The notes beneath the pieces were generated by a model. The model did no database searches. It saw only the letters and a list, made by a program, of their open reading frames with translations, and had not been told where the DNA came from. This document shows, piece by piece, positions 10,994-20,584 of a stretch of 61,378 bases of DNA. Numbering within the stretch: the stretch's first letter is position 1; the number at the start of each line of letters is the position of its first letter. The translations under genes and the position numbers were made by a program. The DNA is from an uncultured bacterium. GTDB lineage: Bacteria; Verrucomicrobiota; Kiritimatiellia; PWTM01. The stretch lies in the NCBI GenBank assembly GCA_900661335.1, contig CAACVY010000001.1:1-61378 (forward strand), read 5' to 3'.

Positions 10994-12078
10994 GTTCCGT
11001 CCTCCAGTTCCCGGGGAAGAAGCAAATCGGTCCGTCCGATGAGTTCTCGAGCACTCCGAAGACCCGTCAACCACAGGGCCACTCGGAACTCGTGCTCGAA
11101 TTGACGGATCAGCTCCACAACGCGCTCTGTAGATTCCATCGCGGGGGCCAAGAAGGGCCGCGCCACGCCTACCAACGAGGCTCCCAACGCCATCGCTTTG
11201 ACCATGTCCAGCCCCGAACGAATGCCCCCGGAAGCGATGAGCGTCATGCCGCGCTCGCGAAACGGAGCCAACGCCCGTAACGCAATCGGTGTGGGCACCC
11301 CCCAGTCCTGAAAGGTCTGCCCTAGGTCGTCGCCGACGCCCGCGGCACGCCGGCGATGGCCTTCGATCCGGCTCCATGAGGTGCCCCCCGCGCCCGCCAC
11401 GTCCAAAATACGAATTCCAGCGGTCCAAAGCGCCTGGGCGTCGGCGGGCGAGACGCCTGCGCCCACCTCTTTGACCACCACCGGCACGGGCAACTGCGCG
11501 GCGATGGCCCCGATCTTTTGCACTAGGCCTCCAAATCGAGTTTGTCCTTCGGGCTGAACCGCCTCTTGCAAAGGATTGCAGTGCAAGATCAAGGCGTCGG
11601 CGCGAAGGTGTTCCACGGCTCGCCGACACTGTTCGAGGCCATAGCCATAATTGAGCTGCACCGCGCCCAAGTTAGACAAGAGTACGGTCGAGGGTGCCAG
11701 CGGCCGCAAATCGAAACTGGCCGCCGTTTCCGGGTGCTCGATCATCACGCGCTGGGAGCCCACCCCCATCGCGACGCGACACAACTCGGCGGCTCGCGCC
11801 AAGTTGTGGTTGATCCGTTGCAACCGTTCGCCTCGCCCGCCGGTCATGGAGGAGATGAGCAAGGGAAGAGCGAGGGTGCGTCCTAAGAACTCGATCGAGG
11901 TGTCCACGTCCTCAAGGTCATACTCCGGAAGCGCTCGGTGCCAAAGTTGAATGCGATCGAAGTACCGGCGGTTTCGATCCGCCTCGGCATCGCGGAGAAT
12001 GATCTCGATGGCTTGTTCTTTTCGGTGTGGCCCGGAGGGGTCCGATGGAATCGGACCTGACGAGTTCCGTGCGTTCAT
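10990..12078 (-). CDS. fni: Type II (FMN) isopentenyl-diphosphate delta-isomerase
   Basis: LALPLLISSMTGGRGERLQRINHNLARAAEL, MGVGSQRVMIEHPE, VVVKEVGAGVSPADAQALWTAGIRILDVAGAGGTSW, IASGGIRSGLDMVKAMALGA. Confidence 0.93.
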   Translation of the reverse strand: MNARNSSGPIPSDPSGPHRKEQAIEIILRDAEADRNRRYFDRIQLWHRALPEYDLEDVDTSIEFLGRTLALPLLISSMTGGRGERLQRINHNLARAAELCRVAMGVGSQRVMIEHPETAASFDLRPLAPSTVLLSNLGAVQLNYGYGLEQCRRAVEHLRADALILHCNPLQEAVQPEGQTRFGGLVQKIGAIAAQLPVPVVVKEVGAGVSPADAQALWTAGIRILDVAGAGGTSWSRIEGHRRRAAGVGDDLGQTFQDWGVPTPIALRALAPFRERGMTLIASGGIRSGLDMVKAMALGASLVGVARPFLAPAMESTERVVELIRQFEHEFRVALWLTGLRSARELIGRTDLLLPRELEDGT

Positions 12079-13187
12079 TCCGAAGTCTCCGAGTCGGTAC
12101 CGGCTCGCTCCAAACGCAGGTGGGCTCGGACGAGTTCTCCCGGATTGGTCAGCGCCGCCAAGAGCGACAACTCGCCGCACAAGACAACGGCCGCGGCGAT
12201 CATGGCGAGTCGCTGAGCGGCTCGTCCCGGTTCTGAACTTGCCGCGCAACCTAGCAGTTGAAGATGCTTGCGGACCCATGGAAGGGCCTTCCCGGCGCCG
12301 ACGGTTCCCACCACCAAGTTCGGAAGCGTCACAGAAAAGTACAGCGTGTCCGACTGCGCCTCGGCCCACGTCGTTCCTTGCGATCCTTCGACGATGTTAG
12401 CCGCGTCTTGCCCGGTGGCTAGGTAGAGAGCCAGCAGCATGTTGGCAAAGTGAGCATTGGCGGACCGCAGTGAGCCGGCCAACGAGGACCCGAGAAGGTT
12501 TTTGCGCACGTTCAACTCCTCGATGGCCATGGGACTGGATCGGAGAATTCGACGGCAGACGGACGAAGGGAGTTCGCATTCTGCGACGACAAAGCGGCCC
12601 CGTCCCAACAGCCCGTTCACGGCCGAGACTTTTTTGTCCGTGCAGTAGTTGGCGGAGACCGACACGGCGCGTAGCTGCGGCCATTCGCGGACCATCCAGT
12701 CCAACACTTGTTGGGCCGCGCGTGTGACCATGTTGTGACCGGCGGCGTCGCCCGTCCAAAGTTCCAGCCGTACGAAAAGAAGCCGACCGCAGACTTCCCA
12801 GTGCAGGCGTTGGAATCGTGCAAAGCGACTGCCGGTCGTCGCCACTTGGGCGAGGTCGGCTTCGCGGGCTTGAAGAGCCGCGCCGATCCGCGCCGCTTCG
12901 AGGGCCGAGGGGGCTTCCAACAGCACGGAGCGGGTCATGCCTTCGCGAACCACGGCGACGCGAATACCGCCGGCCTCCCGTGTGGCCCGGGCGCCTCGAG
13001 CCACGGACGGCCACAGTGGGGTTTCCAGGGTCGCCAGGGGGACCCACACCTCTGCAGGTGCGTCCACGCCGATTAGCCGCACAGGACCCACCACCCGGAC
13101 CGGGAAGGGGATCGTGTGCGACCGGCCTCCAGGGACGGTGTGCGATGTTCGATCAGTCGGTGGCGCGGTCATTCGTTTGGCGTCCAT
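12075..13187 (-). CDS. Hydroxymethylglutaryl-CoA reductase, class I-like
   Basis: NYCTDKKVSAVNGLLGRGRFVVAE; LATGQDAANIVEGS; AGELSLLAALTNPGELVRAHL. Glu (ATLE), Lys (DKK), Asp (GQDA) and His (RAHL) align by eye with class I catalytic residues. Confidence 0.9.
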   Translation of the reverse strand: MDAKRMTAPPTDRTSHTVPGGRSHTIPFPVRVVGPVRLIGVDAPAEVWVPLATLETPLWPSVARGARATREAGGIRVAVVREGMTRSVLLEAPSALEAARIGAALQAREADLAQVATTGSRFARFQRLHWEVCGRLLFVRLELWTGDAAGHNMVTRAAQQVLDWMVREWPQLRAVSVSANYCTDKKVSAVNGLLGRGRFVVAECELPSSVCRRILRSSPMAIEELNVRKNLLGSSLAGSLRSANAHFANMLLALYLATGQDAANIVEGSQGTTWAEAQSDTLYFSVTLPNLVVGTVGAGKALPWVRKHLQLLGCAASSEPGRAAQRLAMIAAAVVLCGELSLLAALTNPGELVRAHLRLERAGTDSETSE

Positions 13188-13338
13188 ATTACGTGAAAGC
13201 TGGCCGGTGCGCCAGGCATACCCACTGGGGACGGTGCGCGGTTTGGGAGATGGTTTTGCTTGGCTTCTCCGTGAGGACTTGCTAGACTGCCGGCTCGGAC
13301 GGTAAATCCGTCCCATAAACAAGAAAGGAGTGATCCAT

Positions 13339-14331
13339 ATGGCGAGGCCAGTAACACTGTTCACCGGTCAGTGGGCGGATCTTCCGCTGGAAACGATGTG
13401 CCAAAAGGCAAAAGACTTCGGGTACGACGGCCTGGAGCTTGCCTGTTGGGGGGACCATTTCGAGGTCGCAAAAGCCAACGCGGCCTATTGCAAAGCCAAG
13501 CGCGAATTGTTGGCGAGATACGGACTGAAGGTGTACGCGATTTCCAGCCACCTGGTGGGTCAAGCGGTGTGCGACCGTATCGACGAGCGCCACAAGGGCA
13601 TTCTGCCGGACTACGTGTGGGGCGATGGGGACCCTGAAGGTGTTCGTCGCCGCGCGGCGAAGGAAATGATCGCCACGGCAAAGGCCGCCGCCGCATTGGG
13701 TGTACAGGTGGTCAATGGATTCACCGGTTCCTCGATCTGGCATCTGCTTTATGCGTTCCCGCCGACGCCGCAGTCCATGATCGACGAGGGATATGCCGAC
13801 TTCGCTCGGCGCTGGAAACCTATCCTCGATGCTTTCCAGAAAGCCGGTGTGAAGTTCGCGCTGGAAGTTCACCCGACCGAAATCGCCTTTGACATCGTCA
13901 GCGCAGAACGCGCGCTCAAGGCCGTGGACAACCATCCTGCGTTTGGCTTCAACTTCGATCCCAGCCACCTAGCATACCAAGGCGTGGACTACGTCGAGTT
14001 CATTCGGCGGTTCCGAGATCGCATTTTCCACGTTCACATGAAAGACGTGGGAGTCGCGAAAACGCCTCGGCTGAGCGGCGTGTTTGGCGGTCACCTGCCG
14101 TTCGGCGATCCTCGCAGGTACTGGGACTTCCGTAGCCTGGGGCGCGGCAGCGTGGACTTCGAGGCCATCATCCGCGCGTTGAACGAGATCAACTATCGTG
14201 GTCCGTTATCGGTGGAGTGGGAAGACTCCGGAATGGACCGCGAGCACGGCGCGCGGGAGGCTTGCCAGTTCGTCCGCCGTTTGGATTTCGAGCCTTCGGC
14301 CGTTGCGTTCGACGCTGCATTCGAGCGCTAA
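13339..14331 (+). CDS. Sugar phosphate isomerase/epimerase family protein (xylose isomerase-like TIM barrel)
   Basis: [72 protein letters not shown] aaaggag upstream. Confidence 0.85.
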   Translation: MARPVTLFTGQWADLPLETMCQKAKDFGYDGLELACWGDHFEVAKANAAYCKAKRELLARYGLKVYAISSHLVGQAVCDRIDERHKGILPDYVWGDGDPEGVRRRAAKEMIATAKAAAALGVQVVNGFTGSSIWHLLYAFPPTPQSMIDEGYADFARRWKPILDAFQKAGVKFALEVHPTEIAFDIVSAERALKAVDNHPAFGFNFDPSHLAYQGVDYVEFIRRFRDRIFHVHMKDVGVAKTPRLSGVFGGHLPFGDPRRYWDFRSLGRGSVDFEAIIRALNEINYRGPLSVEWEDSGMDREHGAREACQFVRRLDFEPSAVAFDAAFER

Positions 14332-14375
14332 GCGAAACGCGTAGCCCGTCCGCGAGCTCGTTGGACGGGATGTGC

Positions 14376-14418
14376 ACCGCCGGCGCACCTACGGTGGGTT
14401 CGCCGGCGGTAGCTTTTT
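14376..14418 (+). terminator. Rho-independent terminator downstream of the isomerase gene
   Basis: Perfect 10-bp stem ACCGCCGGCG (14376-14385)/CGCCGGCGGT (14401-14410) followed by AGCTTTTTT. Confidence 0.8.
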
Positions 14419-14632
14419 TCGGGGGTTCGCATGGCCCATGCCGTGGTGCTCGAGTGCGGGTCTGGGTGTGATTCCATTTCATCATGATCTAACCACCGGT
14501 CGGTGTCGCGACGGCCAGGCACGGGTCCAGGAGGGCATATCGGTGCGATTTCCTAACCGGGCCGAACCCGTGTGGCGCGACGTCCCGAATAAGCCCTGCG
14601 AACCCGCAGGGGCGAAGGCGGCTCCGCTGGTT

Positions 14633-15727
14633 TCAAGTGGCGGCGGTGGGCTCGGCGCCAAGGGAAGTGAGGCGCGGCTGTTCGTGCGTCAGGCAGTGGA
14701 CCGACCCAAGCCCAAGAAGGAGATCCACCGCATGGATCCCCACCACCGTGCGGTCCGGGAACAGGTCGGCCAAGATTCCAAGCGCGAGCCGGTCATGGGG
14801 ATCGTTGAACGTGGGCACGAGCACCACGTGGTTGGCAATGTAGAAGTTGAGGTAGCTGGCAGGAAGTCGCCGCCCTCGAAAAGTGAGCGGTTCGGGCATC
14901 GGGATGGGTACGAGCGTGGGTCGCTCTCCATTTTCCAGGCGCATGCTCTGCAACCGTTCCAGATTCTCTTTTAGCCTCGCGTGGTTCTCATCGTGGGGGC
15001 GATGTTCGATGGCATAGACGATGGTGGTCGGGTTCACGAAGCGGCAGACGTCGTCCACATGCCCATGAGTATCATCGTCGCCGACGAGTCCTCGGGCCAG
15101 CCACACCACGTTGGAAGCCCCCAGCCATTTCGCGAAAACGGCTTGGTAGTCCTCTCGGGTGAAGCCAGGATTGCGCACTTGGATGTGTTCGTCCAGCAAG
15201 CACTCTTCGGTGACCAGAACGGTGCCGCGGCCGTTGACATCGAACGCTCCGCCTTCGAGCACGACACGACGGCCGCGATGCATGGGTTCTATGCGGACCA
15301 GGCCGAGCAGCTCGGCCACGTGGCGTGCGATCTCCGCATCGTTGTGCCAATCGGGATATTTGGCCCATGCGTTGAAGGCAAAGTGCAGAACGACGGGACG
15401 AGGCTGTCCGATGGCCTCCGCGAAGATGGGACCGGCATCGCGAGTCCAGCTTCGATCGCTCGGAATTCGGTAAAACTCTACATGATGCAAGGGCGCACCG
15501 CTGGCGTCCAAGATTGCCCGTACGACCCGTTCATGTTGCGGCGAACTGACGATGATGCGAACTAGTTCTCCCGTGGACGCCGGGCGGCGGACCATGTCGG
15601 CAAAATCCCACTGCACCGCCGCGAGCTTCCCCGGCCAGTCCTTACGGCTGTGGGGCCAACAGAGCCAGGTCGCTTCGTGGGGTTCCCATTCCGCGGGGTG
15701 ACGGAACCGTGGGAGATCGGCGCTCAT
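14633..15727 (-). CDS. aguA: Agmatine deiminase / peptidyl-arginine deiminase family
   Basis: MPAEWEPHEATWLCWPH-like start (PAEWEPHEATWLCWPHSRKDWPGK); WTRDAGPIFA; GGAFDVNGRGTVLVTEECLL; GDDDTHGHVDDVCRFV. Confidence 0.9.
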   Translation of the reverse strand: MSADLPRFRHPAEWEPHEATWLCWPHSRKDWPGKLAAVQWDFADMVRRPASTGELVRIIVSSPQHERVVRAILDASGAPLHHVEFYRIPSDRSWTRDAGPIFAEAIGQPRPVVLHFAFNAWAKYPDWHNDAEIARHVAELLGLVRIEPMHRGRRVVLEGGAFDVNGRGTVLVTEECLLDEHIQVRNPGFTREDYQAVFAKWLGASNVVWLARGLVGDDDTHGHVDDVCRFVNPTTIVYAIEHRPHDENHARLKENLERLQSMRLENGERPTLVPIPMPEPLTFRGRRLPASYLNFYIANHVVLVPTFNDPHDRLALGILADLFPDRTVVGIHAVDLLLGLGSVHCLTHEQPRLTSLGAEPTAAT

Positions 15728-15743
15728 GTTGGGTGCGCTGGTT

Positions 15744-15956
15744 TTAAGGCCCCGGGCTTGAACTCGGCCCTGGCGCGGCCGGAGGTGGTAGTGGTTCTAT
15801 CGGCCTGTAGCGCAGGTGCCACGCCCGGACGGCAAGTCCGACCAGCGCCAAAAAGAGTATCCGGCGCAGCCAGCGACGTTCGTCCGGGGTGAGCACAAAC
15901 CACGAGCGGAGAACGGTGCTCGCTGGGCTGGAACTCCATGAACCGCGCGGCTTCAT
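15744..15956 (-). CDS. Small predicted membrane protein
   Basis: 70-aa ORF with one hydrophobic segment (RRILFLALVGLAVRAW) between leuS and aguA on the same strand. Confidence 0.4.
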   Translation of the reverse strand: MKPRGSWSSSPASTVLRSWFVLTPDERRWLRRILFLALVGLAVRAWHLRYRPIEPLPPPAAPGPSSSPGP

Positions 15957-15963
15957 TTCCCCA

Positions 15964-18471
15964 TCAATTCGTGGCGATGTTCACCAGCCGCCCCGGTACG
16001 ACCACTACTTTGCGAACCTGCCGGCCTTCAAGCCATCGGGTCACGTTGGGATCCTTCATGGCCATCGCCTCGATTTCCATGTGCGAGGCACTGGCGGGCA
16101 CGCGGATCCGCCCGCGCACGCGCCCGTTGACTTGTACGGCGAGTTCGTGCTCGTCTCGAACCAACGCCTCCGGCCGTGCCACCGGCCATCCCGATTTCAG
16201 GATGCTTTGCTCGTGTCCCAGCTCTCTCCAGAGTTCCTCGGCGATGTGTGGTGCGAACGGGCCAAGGAGCCGGACGATGGTTTCGAACATTTCTCGATAG
16301 GCCGCTCGACGAGGTGCGGGCGAGTCAGCCGAGATCGGCAGCCGCTCCACCGCATTGAATAGCTCCATGATGGCCGCGATGGCGGTGTTGAAATGGAACG
16401 ACTCCTCGATGTCACGGGTCACTTTCTGGATCGTTTCGTGCAACTTCCGGTAGACCTCGCGTGCATCAGGTTCCAACGAAGCCGGGTCCACTGGCTCATT
16501 CGGGGCCGAGCGCAGCACGTCTAGGGTTTCGTACCCCCTTCGCCATAAGCGATTCAAGAACCGAAACGCCCCCTCGACCGCAGTGTCGCTCCATTCGGCG
16601 TCTTTTTCGGGCGGTCCGATGAACAGTGTGTACAACCGGAGGGTGTCCGCGCCATACTCACGGATCAACTCGTCCGGGCTCACGACATTGCCTTTGGACT
16701 TCGACATCTTATACAGCTGCCCGTCTTTTTCGCTGCGCTTGCAGATCATGCCCTGGGTGAACAGCGCGGCGAACGGCTCGCGAAACGCCACATACCCCGC
16801 GCGGTGGAGGACTTTGACGATGAACCGGGAGTAGAGTAAGTGAAGGACGGCGTGCTCGATGCCGCCGATGTATTGGTCCACGGGCAGCCATCGATTGACG
16901 TCGTCCGGAATGAACGGTCGGTCTTCTAGTCGCGGATTGATGTAGCGAAGGAAGTACCAGCAGGAGCATAGCCACTGCGCGATCGTGTCGGACTCGCGGC
17001 GCGCGGGGGCACCACACTTCGGACAGGTGGTGGAAAGGAAGCGTTCGTGTCGAGCCAAAGGATTTCCTTGCTCTGACCGAAAATCCACATCGTCGGGCAA
17101 CAGCACCGGAAGTTGCGATTCCGGCACCGGCACGGTCCCACACTGTGGGCAGTAGACGATCGGAATGGGCGCACCCCAGTAGCGCTGGCGGCTGATGAGC
17201 CAGTCGCGGATTTTCCACGTGACGGCGAAGTCACCCACTCCGTGTTCCTTAGCCCATCGGATCATGTCCGGCATCGCTTCGCGATTGCCCCGGCCCGTGA
17301 ACGGACCCGAGTGGACGAGTACGCCGTCGTCGACCCAGGCCGCGGTCATGGTGGTGGGGTCGAGCGGGTGCGCGGGATCCTGAATCACCACGCGGATCGG
17401 AAGCCCATACTTGCGAGCGAATTCGAAGTCACGCTGATCGTGCGCGGGAACGGCCATCACTGCGCCGGTTCCATAGTCCATCACCACGTAGTTGGTAACC
17501 CACAGCGGGACGCGCTCGCCGTTATAGGGGTTGACCACATGGTAGCCGGTGAATACCCCTTCTTTGGGTGCCGTTTCCGCTGTACGCTGCTGGACGCTCA
17601 ACATTTCTTGGCGCTTGGCGAATGCCTCGACCTCGGCACGCCGGGGATGATTCGCCATCAGTTTCTGAACCAGCGGATGTTCCGGGGCAATCGCCATAAA
17701 CGTCACGCCGTAGATCGTGTCCGGCCGTGTCGTGAAGATCGTGCACAGGTCGCCCGTTTCGGCCACTCGGAAGTCAATTCGCGCACCTTCGGAGCGCCCC
17801 AGCCAATTGGCCTGCATCGCGCGGACGCGCTCGGGCCAACGGTCTAACAGCGCCAGGTCGTCGAGCAGCTGCTGTGCGTACTCCGTGATTTTGAAGAACC
17901 ATTGTGTCAACATTCGGCGGGTCACAGGACGGCCGCATCGGTCGCAAGTGCCATCCGATCGAACCTCTTCGTTCGCCAATGTCGTGCAGAATTCGCACCA
18001 ATTGACGGGGGCGTTTTTCCGGTATGCCAGCCCTTGGTGGTACAGGAGCAGGAACAGCCATTGGGTCCACTTGTAGTAGCCAGGGTGGCACGTAGCGATT
18101 TCGCGCGACCAATCGTAGCCCACACCCCAGGAGCGGATTTGTCGCTTCATCTGGGCGATGTTGTTGAGCGTCCATTCCTTCGGGTGCACGCCCCGCTGCT
18201 TCGCCGCGTTTTCCGCGGGCAACCCGAACGCGTCCCAGCCCATGGGAGTGAGGACGCGATAGCCTTGGGTCAGTTTGTATCGTGCGACTGCATCCCCAAT
18301 GATGTAGTTTCGCCCGTGGCCCACATGCAGTGTGCCAGAGGGATAAGGGAACATGACCAGGCAGTAGTACTTCCGGTCCGAGTTGCGGGTGTCCACCCGG
18401 AAAAACCCCTGCTCGTCCCAAAAGGCCTGCCACTTGGGTTCGATTTCGGAAAACGGATATCGTTCGTTCAT
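15964..18471 (-). CDS. leuS: Leucyl-tRNA synthetase
   Basis: [41 protein letters not shown] (HIGH region); [16 protein letters not shown] (KMSKS). Confidence 0.98.
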   Translation of the reverse strand: MNERYPFSEIEPKWQAFWDEQGFFRVDTRNSDRKYYCLVMFPYPSGTLHVGHGRNYIIGDAVARYKLTQGYRVLTPMGWDAFGLPAENAAKQRGVHPKEWTLNNIAQMKRQIRSWGVGYDWSREIATCHPGYYKWTQWLFLLLYHQGLAYRKNAPVNWCEFCTTLANEEVRSDGTCDRCGRPVTRRMLTQWFFKITEYAQQLLDDLALLDRWPERVRAMQANWLGRSEGARIDFRVAETGDLCTIFTTRPDTIYGVTFMAIAPEHPLVQKLMANHPRRAEVEAFAKRQEMLSVQQRTAETAPKEGVFTGYHVVNPYNGERVPLWVTNYVVMDYGTGAVMAVPAHDQRDFEFARKYGLPIRVVIQDPAHPLDPTTMTAAWVDDGVLVHSGPFTGRGNREAMPDMIRWAKEHGVGDFAVTWKIRDWLISRQRYWGAPIPIVYCPQCGTVPVPESQLPVLLPDDVDFRSEQGNPLARHERFLSTTCPKCGAPARRESDTIAQWLCSCWYFLRYINPRLEDRPFIPDDVNRWLPVDQYIGGIEHAVLHLLYSRFIVKVLHRAGYVAFREPFAALFTQGMICKRSEKDGQLYKMSKSKGNVVSPDELIREYGADTLRLYTLFIGPPEKDAEWSDTAVEGAFRFLNRLWRRGYETLDVLRSAPNEPVDPASLEPDAREVYRKLHETIQKVTRDIEESFHFNTAIAAIMELFNAVERLPISADSPAPRRAAYREMFETIVRLLGPFAPHIAEELWRELGHEQSILKSGWPVARPEALVRDEHELAVQVNGRVRGRIRVPASASHMEIEAMAMKDPNVTRWLEGRQVRKVVVVPGRLVNIATN

Positions 18472-18499
18472 GTACGACCTTTCTCGAACATTAGAGCCA

Positions 18500-18528
18500 T
18501 TTATACCGGAATCTGACCATTCTGTCGC
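18500..18528 (-). promoter_or_regulatory. Putative sigma70 promoter for leuS
   Basis: On the minus strand GCGACA-N17-TATAAA upstream of the leuS start. Confidence 0.4.
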
Positions 18529-18741
18529 GCCCAACGGTCGATAGTGAGCCGGTTGCGCTGTTCAGGATGCGGGCTTCAAAAGCTGGTAAGGCCCCAATGC
18601 CGAAAACGGGCTGACCCCGCCCCCCGCTCGAAACCGCCGATTTTCTCACTCTCGATCCGTTCGGTCCCGCAGCACACGCGTATTGTTTAGACCCTCCGCA
18701 TCTGGACGCGGGGAGGCGTTGCGCCGCAGATCGAAACGGCG

Positions 18742-18797
18742 TGGAGGGTCGGGCTCCACCCCGACCCGATCCGGACGCGGTGGAACGCGTCCCTCCA
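18742..18797. repeat. Intergenic junction-forming inverted-repeat element (REP-like candidate)
   Basis: TGGAGGG...CCCTCCA outer inverted repeat enclosing GGGTCGGG-CTCCAC-CCCGACCC and GGACGCG-GTGGAA-CGCGTCC hairpins. Confidence 0.55.
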
Positions 18798-19063
18798 GGC
18801 TCGAACTGGGCCGGGCGCCTTTCCTGCCCCGCGCTCCCTCGCCTCTCGCCCCAGCCTCCGAGCCTCTCGCGGCTTTGCAGCGCGATCGGTTCTCCGATGG
18901 CTTGCCGCCCCGTTGGAACGGGTCACGCCGGGAAAACAGCCGCGCAAACCGCTGTGGCGTGGCGTCGACGCCAACCGACGGCGCGGGAACTTTTTTTCGA
19001 ACGGCCTGCCAATCGCGCGGGCAATTCGGTCGAGCGGGGTCATCTCCGTACCGGAAAGCTCGA

Positions 19064-20584
19064 TCAGAAGTAGATATCCCGTTCGCCGGCCGCGACGCGT
19101 TGATAGGCAGCGTCAAACGCGGGCCACCACCGGGGCATAGTGCGGCGGACTTCTCCGATCTCGCGCTGGAGGACTCTTTCGCCGGCTTCTCGTGTCGGCT
19201 CGCTGGCAAAATCGTCGAGCCATTCGCGGTAGGTGAGGATCGCGTTGAGCTTACAGAATCGGGCCTCCGCTCCGCTGCGCAACAGGTCCATGATGCATTG
19301 TCCGGTTCGTCCGCAGCGATAGCCGGCGGTACAGAACGACACAATCAAGCCCATCTCGGCGAGATCCCGCACCAAATCGTCCAGCGAGCGGGTGTCGCCC
19401 AACATGAACTGCTGGCGTTCCATGGATTGTTCAGAGCGCACATCGCTGGTCGAGTAACCGCCGACTGCGATCCGCGCCGAGCCATCGGTCTGCGTAACGC
19501 CCAACTGCAATAGGCGCCGCCGGACGTCGGGCGGTTCGCGAGCCGTCAGGATCATGCCCGTGTAAGGGACGGCCAACCGCAACAGCACGACGATTCGCTC
19601 CATGTCCGTATCCGATACGCGCCATCGGGTTTCTTGGACATATGGGGCGTGGTCGGCCGGCTCGAGGCGGGGGAACGATATCGTATGCGGCCCGACGCCG
19701 AACACCCGTTCCAGTTCGATCGCGTGCGCCAACAAGCCCATGACTTCGAACTTCCAATCTCCGAGCCCGAACAATGCACCAATACCGACGTCGTCAATGC
19801 CCGCGGCCATCGCCCGGTGCATGGTGTACAATCGCCACGAGTAATTGGCCTTGAACGCCGCCGGATGAACCTGCCGGTACAGTTCCGGATCGTACGTTTC
19901 TTGGAACACCTGGTACGTACCCAGCCCAGCCTCGTGGAGACGACGAAGTTCTTCGATGCGCAGCGGGGGCGCATTGACGTTGACACGACGGATGGATCCC
20001 CAGCCGACGCGTGCACGGACCCGCACCGAGTAGATCGTCCGGATGCACTCGCAGATGAAGTCCACGTCCATGGACGGATGTTCGCCGAAGACAATGATCA
20101 GCCGTTTATGGCCAATGCGGCCCGCGAGCACTTCCACTTCGTTCCGTAGCTCCGTCATGCTCAATACCCGGCGGTCCATGTGCCGGTTCTCCACGCGTAG
20201 GCCACAGTACAGGCAGTTGTTGACGCAGCAATTGCCGATGTAGAGGGGGGCGAACGTGACGATGCGCCGGTCGTAGACCTTCAACTTGATTTCCGCGGCG
20301 ACGGTGCGCATCTCCTCCCAGAGGGCGGGGTCGGTGACGTGGAGGAGCGTTGCCAATTCGTCCAGGGATAGCGTGTGAATCGCTCGGGCCTTGGCCAAGA
20401 TGTCCCGTACCCGTTGGGCATCGGGTGGCTGTTCCGCCGCGCGCTGCAAGTGTGCACGAATCGCGTTGGGGTCGATAAAATCCCGGCCGCCCGGTCGCCA
20501 AGCGGCGATTTCATCCATGTTGATTCGACTTTGGGCCCAGCTGGCCACGTCGTGAGTCACTTGCGAGGATGTCGGACTCGTCAT
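19064..20584 (-). CDS. hydG: HydG-like radical SAM [FeFe]-hydrogenase maturase
   Basis: Radical SAM CVNNCLYCG (CX3CX2C); VGPHTISFPRLEPA; end-to-end HydG-like to the C-terminal AAGERDIYF. C-terminal cluster motif altered (see finding). Confidence 0.85.
   Translation of the reverse strand: MTSPTSSQVTHDVASWAQSRINMDEIAAWRPGGRDFIDPNAIRAHLQRAAEQPPDAQRVRDILAKARAIHTLSLDELATLLHVTDPALWEEMRTVAAEIKLKVYDRRIVTFAPLYIGNCCVNNCLYCGLRVENRHMDRRVLSMTELRNEVEVLAGRIGHKRLIIVFGEHPSMDVDFICECIRTIYSVRVRARVGWGSIRRVNVNAPPLRIEELRRLHEAGLGTYQVFQETYDPELYRQVHPAAFKANYSWRLYTMHRAMAAGIDDVGIGALFGLGDWKFEVMGLLAHAIELERVFGVGPHTISFPRLEPADHAPYVQETRWRVSDTDMERIVVLLRLAVPYTGMILTAREPPDVRRRLLQLGVTQTDGSARIAVGGYSTSDVRSEQSMERQQFMLGDTRSLDDLVRDLAEMGLIVSFCTAGYRCGRTGQCIMDLLRSGAEARFCKLNAILTYREWLDDFASEPTREAGERVLQREIGEVRRTMPRWWPAFDAAYQRVAAGERDIYF

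Noticed and set aside
18646-19344. 232-aa minus and 276-aa plus ORFs in the leuS-hydG gap
   Set aside because: Arg/Pro/Ser-rich translations of the hairpin-rich intergenic element; not convincing proteins.
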